From Tetramitus jugosus (taxonomy: Eukaryota; Heterolobosea; Eutetramitea; Acrasida; Vahlkampfiidae): 64,000 nt of DNA. The stretch covers positions 558,001 through 622,000 of the forward strand of contig OW569345.1 of the NCBI GenBank assembly GCA_937625935.1. The letters are read 5' to 3'. Made by a program: the position numbers and the translations under genes. This document shows, piece by piece, positions 19,511 to 31,699 of this stretch; the first letter of the stretch is position 1; every line of letters begins with the position of its first letter. The notes beneath the pieces were generated by a model. That model was not told the DNA's origin. It ran no database searches and saw only the letters and a program-made list of their open reading frames with translations.

Positions 19511-21022
19511 ATGACAACCAAACAACAACAACATCAACAACAAATCCACAATCATCATCATCCTCAGGTGATGGCTACAGAGTCGATTACACCCATTGAA
19601 GACACTTTTGATTTGAATGAACCTTCTCGACGAAGCCTCGATTATCAACTCATGACACACGATTCACTCGATCCCATCGGCCATCATCACCAAAACATAA
19701 ATATGAAAAACAGTCATCACCACCATCACAGTAGAAATCACAGTCTAGATCACAATAACAATGATGATGACGGTGACTTGTTCACTGATTCTGTAGTCGA
19801 TACAGTCACTGAAACTGACATGTATCATCCAAGAGCAGGAGCAGCAAATAACCATCACAACAACAACAACAATAGCAATGATGACAATTCAATGACAATT
19901 TATGATCACAATGGACAAGCACAACAACAACAACAGAAACAAGCTCCTCCTCACATTTTCAAGAACCGTTATGAGCGAGTCCAATGGCTCATTTGGAACA
20001 CTCTCGAACAAGAGCACTTTACCATTGTGGGTACAGTAGTCAATGTCGCGATTCTTTGCTTAATTTTTGCAACCATTACAGGGTTTATCCTATCGACGGA
20101 TCATGTCATTCTGGAGAAGAATGTTTGGCTCGATTGGACCATTTTTGTGTTGGAAGACGTAGCCACAGTCATTTTTTTGATTGAGTACGTGCTTCGTTTG
20201 TTTGCCTGTACGGTGAGGCGGTCAAAATATGCGAGACATGGTGGAGTTCTCGGTAGAATACGCTTCTTTTTCTCTATTTGGAGCATTATTGATTTGTTGT
20301 CCGTGTTGCCTTCTCTGTTGTCCATGATTGTGTCTCTCGTATTCCATATCAAGAGTCGATCTGGTGTGAAATCGAGTCGAGACAATACGATTATCAAGGA
20401 ATTGGTATCATTGAGAATCTTGAGACTGTTTCGATTGTTGAAGGCGGAAAAGTATTTTAATGGATGGGGCTTTATTCGAAATGTTTTGGTCAAAAAACGA
20501 ATGGATCTCATTACATCCTTCTTTATTAACTTTGTGTTAATCTTGGCTACGAGTACCATTTTGTACTATGTCGAAAATGCGAGCTATATTGATCCGGTGA
20601 CTGGTCTCAAGGGCAATCCCAATTTCCGATCCATTCCCAAGTGCATGTACTATAGTTTGTTGACACTGTCGACGGTAGGACAGGGAGACATGTATCCTGT
20701 GACGCCTGGAGGTCGTGTCGTGGCCTGTATGTGTGCCATTAGTGCCATTTCTGCCTTTGCGATTCCTTCTTCCATTTTGTCATCGGGATTCATTGAAGAA
20801 GTTCAATTGAGAAAGGAGAGGAAACAGAGACAAAGAAAGGAGAAGGAGATTGAGATGAAGGAGATGGCTCGTCTCGAACAGGCACAAAACTCGAGAACCA
20901 GCATGAGCATTGATTTCACTACGTTGCCACACAGCAAGGTGATCACCGTAGGTAACATGTGCATTCACACATGTCCACACTGTAATCAAAACAGTGTAGT
21001 GATTACCCAAAACAAGCTGTAA
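19511..21022 (+). CDS. Six-TM voltage-gated K+ channel-like protein with TVGQGD filter
   Basis: The 503-residue protein has a 150-residue N-terminus rich in Gln, His and Asn, then six hydrophobic segments. S4 is SLRILRLFRLLKAEKYF with an Arg every third residue. The pore helix and filter read YYSLLTLSTVGQGDMYP; the filter is Thr388-Val389-Gly390-Gln391-Gly392-Asp393. Standard K+ channels have TVGYGD, so Gln replaces Tyr or Phe. S6 contains AIPSSILSSGFIEE, followed by a charged coiled coil and a C-terminal CIHTCPHCNQ zinc-ribbon-like motif. The fold supports a K+ channel, but selectivity cannot be assumed. The ATG at 19511 is the first in frame. Confidence 0.85.
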   Translation: MTTKQQQHQQQIHNHHHPQVMATESITPIEDTFDLNEPSRRSLDYQLMTHDSLDPIGHHHQNINMKNSHHHHHSRNHSLDHNNNDDDGDLFTDSVVDTVTETDMYHPRAGAANNHHNNNNNSNDDNSMTIYDHNGQAQQQQQKQAPPHIFKNRYERVQWLIWNTLEQEHFTIVGTVVNVAILCLIFATITGFILSTDHVILEKNVWLDWTIFVLEDVATVIFLIEYVLRLFACTVRRSKYARHGGVLGRIRFFFSIWSIIDLLSVLPSLLSMIVSLVFHIKSRSGVKSSRDNTIIKELVSLRILRLFRLLKAEKYFNGWGFIRNVLVKKRMDLITSFFINFVLILATSTILYYVENASYIDPVTGLKGNPNFRSIPKCMYYSLLTLSTVGQGDMYPVTPGGRVVACMCAISAISAFAIPSSILSSGFIEEVQLRKERKQRQRKEKEIEMKEMARLEQAQNSRTSMSIDFTTLPHSKVITVGNMCIHTCPHCNQNSVVITQNKL

Positions 21023-21842
21023 AGTTCAATAAAAGGAGATATCCTTTTATGCTGCTACTACTGTACGAGCTCGCAAATTCACTTGTAGAGCAACGGCCGT
21101 TTCAATCAAGTCTTATTTAGTCTCATGTCGGAGCACCCTTTTCTCAGTTTTATCGTTCTCATTACGATTGACAAACAGAGCCCTTGTCAGCAAATGCACG
21201 GTCGATTCCTTCAATTTCCACACACAAAACAATAACAGATATGTTTCAAAATAAAGGATTATAACCAGGCATGAAGGTTTTGTTATTAATTGATTTGAAA
21301 CACAAACTTCAAGTAAAATTGCTTCTTCTGCTGAACGGCTGATTATTGAAATCCGGAACAATATACTCTTCCAACATAGTCGATGGAGAGTTATGTGCTT
21401 CTGTGTGAGTTGCCAAGTTCACTCTAACACATGTACAAGAAAATTCACAGTGATCAATACAGCACCCTACCCTACAAATCGTCAGGTATTTCGTAATCCA
21501 TGAGAAGAATATTTCTATGATCAACTGAAGGAAATTGGGTAAATGGATAAATTGCAGGTTGATGAGAGTAAGCAGAGAAAAGCTTTCTGTTAAATGTGTG
21601 ACATCAACAATATTCCTCCCATTTTGTAAAATGGGTCCTTGTAATTGGCTCTGCCCTCATCTTTTCGTTTTTTTTTCTTAGGTAACTTGACGTTAAACTG
21701 ACATAGGGCTTCCTGTTTTGGGAATGCCGACAAGATATGACAGCCCGATTGACAGAGCGAAAACAGCGACCGGGCCAAATGGTATCGGCGGAACTGGGTA
21801 ACATAACCAAGTTTCCACACAAATCAAATCAAGAACAACAGA
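21023..21842. other. Intergenic region, no gene recognised
   Basis: This 820-bp stretch lies between the K+ channel gene and the DUF229 gene, both on plus. Several 70-80-codon minus frames occur (21113-21361, 21309-21524, 21590-21822), but none resembles a known protein and two overlap each other. I see no tRNA-like fold or repeat. Confidence 0.45.
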
Positions 21843-23498
21843 ATGAAGCTCAATAGACATGTTTTGACTCTTTCACTGAGGATATTTGTTGTCTTGTTGG
21901 TCGTGGTTGCATTTGTGCAGTACTTCCAGTCATTAGGCAAACCTCGACCGGAAACGGAGCACCATGAAGCTCAACATCTTCCTGAAGAACCGCAACATGA
22001 AGTGCAGTATAGTTTATCTGGGGTATCCCACGAGGATTTATTGGGCATGATAAGGACCCGAGCAAATTCTACTTGTCGCTTCGAGCCATATGACCTTCTG
22101 AAAAACAAGAGCACCAAGGATAAGCATCTTGGTTCATGCACACCGACTCACACATGGTTCAATCCCAAGACACAAACCATTCGCATGAAATGTCCCAAAG
22201 CAACTCAAGTACCACTCATTTACAACAATAATCGTTTCGCGGCTCACTTGATTGATGAACAGAACTGGATCATGTTTCCAAAAGAACTCTATCGCAAGTT
22301 TGATGAGTTTTCAGTGAAAGGCTTCGAAGTTATTCAGACAGCATGTGTTGACTTGGAGACCAAGTCGAGTTTTCACTCATTCTTTGCTCAAGCTGTGAGA
22401 GATGAGCGATTGGTTGAGGAGCGTAAAGAGGTGCTCAAGAACTGGCAAGCCCAGTACAACAACTCCAAGGCAAAACCAAGACCTCTGGACATTCATGTTA
22501 TTGTCGTGGATTCGACTGGCAGGGACTTTTTCCATCGTCACTTTGCTCATACGAGAGAGTACTTGGAAGAACTTGGAAGAGAAAAGGATCTGAGTGTGAT
22601 CGAAATGGAGCAGTATCAAGTGCTCGAAATCAACTCTTATCCAAACATGTACCAATTTTCAACTGGACTGGGCATCCCTTTGAACGAAAGTGCGCCACGA
22701 TATGACAAACGAGTCCAAGAAAGACTCAGCGGAAAGCCCATCAAAGTCCCATTGCTCTGGGATCACTTGAAACCAATGGGATATGTCTCTTCGGTTGGAG
22801 AAGATGTCAGTAACTCGCCCCACACTGCTGGTTCAATTTATGGGTACAGAAATCAAAAGCTAACTTACGACATTTATCCTTCATATCACCTCGTGGTTGA
22901 TCGAGTTACCAGACAGTTACGTTATCCCTTTGAGAATCGACATTGGCTGTGTCCATGTGCAGGAGACAAGTTTATGAGCAATCATATCTTTTCATTTGCA
23001 CGATCTATGTTTCAGGAGTATCATGATGTTCCAAAGTTTTTGATGACAGTCCACGATGAGCCTCATGACACAGTTGGAAATCAAGTGTTGATGCTTGATC
23101 CAGACCTCAAAAACTATCTCAAGTGGTTGCACACATCAGGAAGGTTCAAACACACAGCAGTGGTTCTGATGGCTGATCATGGACTTCACTATGGGCCACT
23201 TTATTCAAGAAACAAGACACAAGCTCTGTGGGAGCATGCAAGACCATTTGCAACATTTATTCTTCCAAAATATGTTGCCACTGATCAACTGAAGCAAAAT
23301 GCAAAGAGATTGGTCAATATAAGGGACTTCCACATGACAATTCGTGATTTGGCTTCGTTTCCGCACAGAAGCACAGAGAATAGTGTCAGTTCACTCGCAA
23401 GATCTCTGCTGCATGACACGATTAATATCAACAGAACATGCGAAGAGATGCAAGTTAATGCCAAGTATCGTATTGCATGTTCGAATTCCACCACATAG
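21843..23498 (+). CDS. DUF229-family type II membrane protein (alkaline-phosphatase-like fold)
   Basis: The 551-residue protein has one N-terminal hydrophobic helix (residues about 8-27), consistent with a signal anchor, and a lumenal or extracellular body. Motifs match DUF229: HVIVVDSTGRDFFHR (metal-binding Asp region), NMYQFSTGL, LWDHLKPMGYVSSVGED, VLMADHGLHYG and the DFHMTIRDL segment. The Asp-His pair in ADHG is the second metal site of the sulfatase/alkaline-phosphatase superfamily. Members are hydrolase-like proteins in animals and protists; the substrate is unknown. Intact length, no intron. Confidence 0.82.
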   Translation: MKLNRHVLTLSLRIFVVLLVVVAFVQYFQSLGKPRPETEHHEAQHLPEEPQHEVQYSLSGVSHEDLLGMIRTRANSTCRFEPYDLLKNKSTKDKHLGSCTPTHTWFNPKTQTIRMKCPKATQVPLIYNNNRFAAHLIDEQNWIMFPKELYRKFDEFSVKGFEVIQTACVDLETKSSFHSFFAQAVRDERLVEERKEVLKNWQAQYNNSKAKPRPLDIHVIVVDSTGRDFFHRHFAHTREYLEELGREKDLSVIEMEQYQVLEINSYPNMYQFSTGLGIPLNESAPRYDKRVQERLSGKPIKVPLLWDHLKPMGYVSSVGEDVSNSPHTAGSIYGYRNQKLTYDIYPSYHLVVDRVTRQLRYPFENRHWLCPCAGDKFMSNHIFSFARSMFQEYHDVPKFLMTVHDEPHDTVGNQVLMLDPDLKNYLKWLHTSGRFKHTAVVLMADHGLHYGPLYSRNKTQALWEHARPFATFILPKYVATDQLKQNAKRLVNIRDFHMTIRDLASFPHRSTENSVSSLARSLLHDTININRTCEEMQVNAKYRIACSNSTT

Positions 23499-23577
23499 GC
23501 TTTTTGAATGCGCGATGTTTTTTCAATCAAAAGAATGATATTTTGAATTGAGTTCGAGCTTTTTATTAGGGGGATTC

Positions 23578-24823
<1,246 letters not shown>

Positions 24824-25894
24824 ATGAACAATGTTAGCTTTTCAGTTCTCTCACCACCATCGTCCTCATCAGCAATGATCACCACCAACATTGTCAATCA
24901 ACAACAACAACCACCTCATCAACCACAAAATGCATCCTTCTCCTCTCCACATGCTGTTGGTGGTGAGTCCAATCGTTACATTATGAGAGCAAAGCTCACC
25001 AGTGCCAAAGCTCTCAGCACAATTCTCTCTACAGTCCTACTCAAGAAGACAACACGTGCCAAATTTCAATTATTGGACTCTGGTATCAAAGTTATTGTTC
25101 ATCACGAGAGCAAAGCTTTTCAGTGTGTTGCCTTTCTGAGAAAAGGTCTCTTTCAGTCGTATCATTTCTCATCGGATGCACCTGTCGAGTTTGAACTCCA
25201 GTTGGCCGACTTGATTGACTGCTTAAACTTTTATGGTGGATCTGCGAGTGGTACCTCTGTTTTTCTCAGTTTCCCCGGTGTGGAACGAACGTTGTCACTG
25301 TTGTTGAGTGAGGCGAGTAATCATGTCATGACGGATTGTGGACTTCGAACGTCAGAGGTCGATCATGATGTTGTTGATTATTCGTTTGGTAGTAGTGATT
25401 CGTCTCATGTGGCAATGATAAAGTTGGATGCCGATGTTCTCAAGGAAGCCATCACTGAAGTCGAATATCTGGAGAGTTCCATTACGATGGCATTCAAGAA
25501 GGTACCAGGTCAAGTGAACAATGATCCAACAGATCAACAACAACAACTGCAGGAAGATTTGAATAATGAACCGGTGGGTATGAGACTGTCATCTGAGGGA
25601 CATCAAGGTATCATTGATGTGCTCATGCTTCACAATAGTCCACCTGTTCACATGTACACTTGCACAGAGGATTGTTCATTCCGTTACTTGTTTCAACACT
25701 TTCAGCGCATTGGAAAAGCACTGTTGGGTAATCAAACGACAGCAACAATCAAGGTCAACCAGAGAGGCATCTGCTCTATCCAGCAACACATTCGGCAGGA
25801 GACAGATGACACGATCAACGTTGTAGAATACATTTTGGCACCAGAGCTAAATACGATCGATTCAGAGGATGGCATGGATGATTATCTAGAGTAA
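24824..25894 (+). CDS. RAD1: RAD1-like checkpoint clamp subunit (9-1-1 complex)
   Basis: I chose the ATG at 24824 (356 residues), which follows a typical leader. The first 45 residues are Ser/Gln-rich. The PCNA-like fold follows: SNRYIMRAKLTSAKALSTIL, KVIVHHESKAFQCVAFL, LADLIDCLNFYGG, DVLKEAITEVEYLESSITMAF and GICSIQQHIRQ. These match RAD1, which with RAD9 and HUS1 forms the 9-1-1 clamp loaded at DNA damage sites. An acidic tail (DSEDGMDDYLE) ends the protein. A Gln/Asn/Asp-rich insert lies in the middle, between the two PCNA-like lobes. Convergent with ADH5 downstream. Confidence 0.85.
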   Translation: MNNVSFSVLSPPSSSSAMITTNIVNQQQQPPHQPQNASFSSPHAVGGESNRYIMRAKLTSAKALSTILSTVLLKKTTRAKFQLLDSGIKVIVHHESKAFQCVAFLRKGLFQSYHFSSDAPVEFELQLADLIDCLNFYGGSASGTSVFLSFPGVERTLSLLLSEASNHVMTDCGLRTSEVDHDVVDYSFGSSDSSHVAMIKLDADVLKEAITEVEYLESSITMAFKKVPGQVNNDPTDQQQQLQEDLNNEPVGMRLSSEGHQGIIDVLMLHNSPPVHMYTCTEDCSFRYLFQHFQRIGKALLGNQTTATIKVNQRGICSIQQHIRQETDDTINVVEYILAPELNTIDSEDGMDDYLE

Positions 25895-25986
25895 GCAATC
25901 TCTAATGTACAAACAATGAACGAATAAACAAAATCTCAGGAGAGATTTATTTGTTTACAGCAATTACTTTTATGCTTCTAACATGT

Positions 25987-27539
<1,553 letters not shown>

Positions 27540-27618
27540 TTATCGAGGGAACAAAAATGACAATTGGTCAAACACCGGACTCATTTTATGTGAGGATTGC
27601 GTACGCAAAACATTTGGA

Positions 27619-28953
27619 TTACAATGCAGTAATGGAACAAATGTCTCTCAATCTTGCGGAAACTTCCTCTGCGGAGGCAACGGTGCAAGCATCTCTAATG
27701 TAAGATGCATACTCAATGTTTGCTTCATTGAATTGTCCGCAGTACTTTTCCATTGCTTGGACAGCAATCTTGTTACATGTTGGGTTCATGGTTCTAGAGT
27801 AGCAGTGATCACTGGCTCTTGCGGCAGCGTCCTTTGCTCTCACGACGTGCAAGTTCAATGCATGAGACAATGCACCAAACACAACATTGGCTCTCAAGTG
27901 TTGTCTCTGATGTTCTTTCAATTCCATTTGATACTTGTAATCGTTGCTCTTGCGAATCATGTTCAACAAGTAGTGTTCCTTGACCTTTCTGGAGCTCAAT
28001 GCATCACCACCAATCTTCACCAAAGGTGTTGGCATCATGAGACCGAGGCTGTACTGTGGTTCAGCTTGCTTCTTGTCTCCACGGAAGAAGAGAGACAATG
28101 GTTCTTCACTGATGGACTTTGTTCCGTATTGGCAAACATTTGATGTGTTGACTTGCTTCTTCAATGACAAGTATTGATCTTGGAATGTAACCTTGTCCAA
28201 ATTGTTCATCAACTTTGTTGTTTCCATCAAGTAATCAACAGAGAAGCAATCAGCCAAGTAAGTGTTGTACACATTGGAGGAGAAGCAAGCATAGCTTGAC
28301 TCAAATGGATTGGCAGCAGTCACTGCATACACATTCCACTCATCCTTCAACAAATTGTTGAACATGCTTCCAGATTCACATGCTTCAATATACATGACCA
28401 TCTCCTTGTACTTGTTTTGATTGTGCATCTGTTCAATGGTCTTTACGAGATCTTCAGCATGCAACACACTGAATCCTGGGAAGGCAATCAAACCAGGTGA
28501 GCCATGGTCACTGAAAAAGACAAAAATTCGGTCGTTTGGTCCAGAAGCGATCGTCTTCTTGCCAGGTCCCATATTTTCACCGCTCAAAATTTTTAAAAAA
28601 TTTTCTGGGGTCACGTCCTTGCCAGTGTAGTCCTTTGGTACGCCAGGATAGTTGTTTGGGCCTCCAGGGTAGTTGATGACTGTTCCAGGCTTTGGATTTT
28701 GACTATTGTTGGCAATATCATCATAGTGCATCACAATAATGTTCTCTTCTGGGATTCCGAGATTGACATACAGTTGATATGCGTGGTAAACGTCAGACTG
28801 GTGACGATAGTTGTAGTAGTCCTTGCTGCCAGCGACGAGCAAGACCCATTTCTTTCCTTGATCATCAGCAGCAGCAGAGGCAGTGGAGACAAGTGCGATG
28901 AGTAACAAGAGTGCGCCAAGCAGGAACACACAGGAAGCTTTTTGGAATTTCAT
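27619..28953 (-). CDS. Legumain / asparaginyl endopeptidase (peptidase C13), secreted or lysosomal
   Basis: The ATG at 28953 starts a 444-residue preproprotein with a hydrophobic signal peptide (residues about 6-30). The C13 core follows: KKWVLLVAGSKDYYNYRHQSD, the catalytic His150 in FSDHGSPG and the catalytic Cys192 in EACESGSMF. A C-terminal prodomain with spaced cysteines (CYSRTMNPTCNK, EKYCGQF) follows, as in legumains. The enzyme cleaves after Asn in lysosomes or vacuoles and can activate other hydrolases. Motifs and length are normal, so it should be active. Confidence 0.93.
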   Translation of the reverse strand: MKFQKASCVFLLGALLLLIALVSTASAAADDQGKKWVLLVAGSKDYYNYRHQSDVYHAYQLYVNLGIPEENIIVMHYDDIANNSQNPKPGTVINYPGGPNNYPGVPKDYTGKDVTPENFLKILSGENMGPGKKTIASGPNDRIFVFFSDHGSPGLIAFPGFSVLHAEDLVKTIEQMHNQNKYKEMVMYIEACESGSMFNNLLKDEWNVYAVTAANPFESSYACFSSNVYNTYLADCFSVDYLMETTKLMNNLDKVTFQDQYLSLKKQVNTSNVCQYGTKSISEEPLSLFFRGDKKQAEPQYSLGLMMPTPLVKIGGDALSSRKVKEHYLLNMIRKSNDYKYQMELKEHQRQHLRANVVFGALSHALNLHVVRAKDAAARASDHCYSRTMNPTCNKIAVQAMEKYCGQFNEANIEYASYIRDACTVASAEEVSARLRDICSITAL

Positions 28954-29163
28954 TGGAGTGTTGTTTGTTACTTTTATAATCAATGAGTTGTTCTTGTTGT
29001 TGAAAAAGAATCCAAAAATTCTTTATTTTGCTTCTCATGGCGGATGGGGGCTTCCAAGCTGCTGTGGGAATAACTCCCAGAAACGTGTTTTTTTCTCTCC
29101 AGCAAGAAGAATGAGAAGTTAAAAATAGCAGTTGAATACAACAATGGTGATTTTATGAAAGAT

Positions 29164-31311
29164 TTAGTCAGTCATGGTAAAGCATTCATAGGCTGATTCA
29201 TTCTTGTTGAAGAGCATGGCTTTCTTACGGAACTCGAGCGGGACAGAGTCTTCTGGTTCTTGGTCGTCGTGGTATTGTTGGTTGTTGTTCTTCTTGTTTC
29301 CTTTCCGCTTGTTCTGGTTTTGTGGGACGTAGTTGAATTCAGTGTCAAACTTTGTGTTGTAGTCACGAGATATCAGCTCTTTCAAGCTAAACTCTGCCTT
29401 GTTTTCCAGCAAGTTCTGTCTGAATTCCCGAGCAAAAGCAGCAACAGCAGGATCGTAATGACTCTTGAGAGCTTCAATTTCCCAGAGAGAACTGTCCATT
29501 GCTCCACACTCCTTCAAGTTTAGATTCTTAATGTTGAATGGTTCTTTGCCCTGATTTTCATCATTCTTGTACAGATCACTGTCCAATTGCAACACAGCAC
29601 TGTTTATCTTTTGCGTTAAACGCTTTCGGTTTCTTTCTGCAATTTCACTATTGTGCACCAGGAATCTCACTTTAGTGTGTCGCTTTAGCAAATTGTAGAC
29701 CATTGTAATGAGATAGAGAGATGCAAATGGAGGTACTTGCAAGGCTAAACGAGCAAACTTCTTTGCAAATGCAGCAACAATATAAGTAGTCAGATGCGTA
29801 GATCGAAGGAACATGTCAATTAGCTCCAAAAAGGTCTTTCTATAGCTCATATTGAACACTTCAGGTTCAATAATGCTATACAACTTCTCATAAAAGTTTG
29901 GATAGGACATGTTGTACTTTGTAATCAAGGTAAACAAACTTTTAACAGACAACAATGCAATGAATCCACCCTTGTTGAATGACGAGCTAATAAAGTCGGT
30001 CAACACAATTGGATTATCAAAGTTTGGAATAATGTGATCATCCATTCTCATCAACACAATCTGATAAATGATTCGAGGGATATCTGGAAGCAACAGGAAC
30101 GACAACCAAAACTTGCTGAAAATCTTCTTAAACTCGGCTGTGCTCTTTAGACCATCTGCCATTGTTTTCTGTACGACTGGCTTCTTGTTGTCCTTTTGTT
30201 TCTTGTGCTTCTTGCTTGATTCAACAACTGCGTCATCATTGTCCTCCACTGATTTCTTCGATTTGAAAAAGTAATTCATTTCCTCTTCTTCTTCTTCTTC
30301 GTCATCTCCTCCACCCATCATTGCAGCAAGTGCAAGTTCATCCTCTTCATCACCACCATTCATCTTGTCTGATGATGCTTCATTAAACAATGGTGCTGGT
30401 AGTTTGTCAATTACACCCAACACATTGGTGCAGAATGAGCCAATCGTGTTCAATGAATCAGAAGCTGATTTAGAGTTGTACTGTTGAACAACAGAGTACA
30501 GTGCACTCAACACCATAAACTTGACATCATTGTAACCAATCAAATACTCATTTCTAAAGTGTTCAACAGGAACAACAGGCACAAAGCTACTCGTAGTTGT
30601 CAGAGCAAACAAAAAGGCACTCAATAGTCCATACTTTGAAATGGCATAGCACTTTTGCATCTCCTTCTCATCATTCAACAAAATGTTCAAACTGTTCATT
30701 TCACACTTGATCAATTGCATAATCAAATCGACAGAGAGCCGTTGAATGACTTGTTCCTCACAAAACAAGTAGTCAAACAACACCTTTTGAAAAGATTGAT
30801 ATCTCTTTTGAATCCATTGTCTATATTTTTTGAGAGCTTCCTTTTCATTGGAGTCAGCATCATTGGACAATGTGGATGATGGAGTAGCGTCCAACATGAT
30901 CAACTGAAGCATAGATTCATTCTTTTCATGCTCTGAAAAATCCAATTGTAATTCATGATTGTTCCAATAGTGAACAAAAATGTTTGAAATACTCTTCAGG
31001 TAGCACACAATGAGCTTACAGTCCGTTTCGTCCTTTGCAAATTGAATGAGAGAGATGAGCAAGTTGGCATTGGTTTTGGATGAGGTGATTTTTTGTTCAA
31101 ATTGTTGAATTTGTTCCTTGTTTTGTGGTTTTTCGATTGCAGGTGTTGGTGTTGCTGTAGTTGCTTTTTTGGCGCTCTTTTGAGTCGTTTTCGCTTTTTT
31201 GGCGGGAGTGGAGGCAGTGTCGTTTGTTGTTGGTGCGGCTCTCTTTTTGTTGTTGTTGTTGTTGGTAGGAGTGGTTGCACTCTGTGTTTTGGTAGTTGCC
31301 TTCTTTGCCAT
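29164..31311 (-). CDS. NOC4: NOC4-like ribosome biogenesis protein (CBF/Mak21 family)
   Basis: The 715-residue protein has a 70-residue Lys/Thr/Ala-rich N-terminus and a central acidic stretch (EEDELALAAMMGGGDDEEEEEEE). The C-terminal half has the CBF/Mak21 domain: NPIVLTDFISSSFNKGG, LLSVKSLFTLITKYNMSYPNFYEKLY, STHLTTYIVAAFAKKFARLALQ and YLITMVYNLLKRH. This is the NOC4 signature; NOC4 with NOP14 helps make and export the 40S subunit. No intron is needed. The acidic spacer and basic tails are typical of nucleolar proteins. MAK21/NOC3 is less likely because of the C-terminal placement and motif wording. Confidence 0.88.
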   Translation of the reverse strand: MAKKATTKTQSATTPTNNNNNKKRAAPTTNDTASTPAKKAKTTQKSAKKATTATPTPAIEKPQNKEQIQQFEQKITSSKTNANLLISLIQFAKDETDCKLIVCYLKSISNIFVHYWNNHELQLDFSEHEKNESMLQLIMLDATPSSTLSNDADSNEKEALKKYRQWIQKRYQSFQKVLFDYLFCEEQVIQRLSVDLIMQLIKCEMNSLNILLNDEKEMQKCYAISKYGLLSAFLFALTTTSSFVPVVPVEHFRNEYLIGYNDVKFMVLSALYSVVQQYNSKSASDSLNTIGSFCTNVLGVIDKLPAPLFNEASSDKMNGGDEEDELALAAMMGGGDDEEEEEEEMNYFFKSKKSVEDNDDAVVESSKKHKKQKDNKKPVVQKTMADGLKSTAEFKKIFSKFWLSFLLLPDIPRIIYQIVLMRMDDHIIPNFDNPIVLTDFISSSFNKGGFIALLSVKSLFTLITKYNMSYPNFYEKLYSIIEPEVFNMSYRKTFLELIDMFLRSTHLTTYIVAAFAKKFARLALQVPPFASLYLITMVYNLLKRHTKVRFLVHNSEIAERNRKRLTQKINSAVLQLDSDLYKNDENQGKEPFNIKNLNLKECGAMDSSLWEIEALKSHYDPAVAAFAREFRQNLLENKAEFSLKELISRDYNTKFDTEFNYVPQNQNKRKGNKKNNNQQYHDDQEPEDSVPLEFRKKAMLFNKNESAYECFTMTD

Positions 31312-31699
31312 GATATGGAGTTGTTGGTGATTGTTTATTTAGTCCTTTGTTGCTTTCAGAAATGGTTTTTCACACGGGGAAAAAATTCACCTTACACATG
31401 TTGATTGAACTTGTATCGGAGAAAATGATCCAAATACGCGCCGAAATACAACAATTGTATCTCTCTAGGTGTGGATGTCATAAAACCCGATCTATCCCGG
31501 ACCAAATTGGGAGGTGATCTCCTTTGTGTGAATAATTTTGCTGAAATTCAACAAAATCAATTTAGGTTTCTTTTTTCTTGTTTCTATTTCCATGTTGATC
31601 AATGTTGTTGACATCCACACTTAAGCATGCTGATGTGCCAACATTTGTTTGAATTGAAAACACTATCAGATATAACATAACAAAGCAACACAATTAACA
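31312..31699. other. Spacer between NOC4 and the PQQ-like gene
   Basis: This 388-bp stretch lies between the divergent NOC4 and secreted PQQ-like genes and should hold both promoters. The segment ACGCGCCGAAA near 31436 is a weak E2F-like match. No gene is recognised. Confidence 0.4.
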
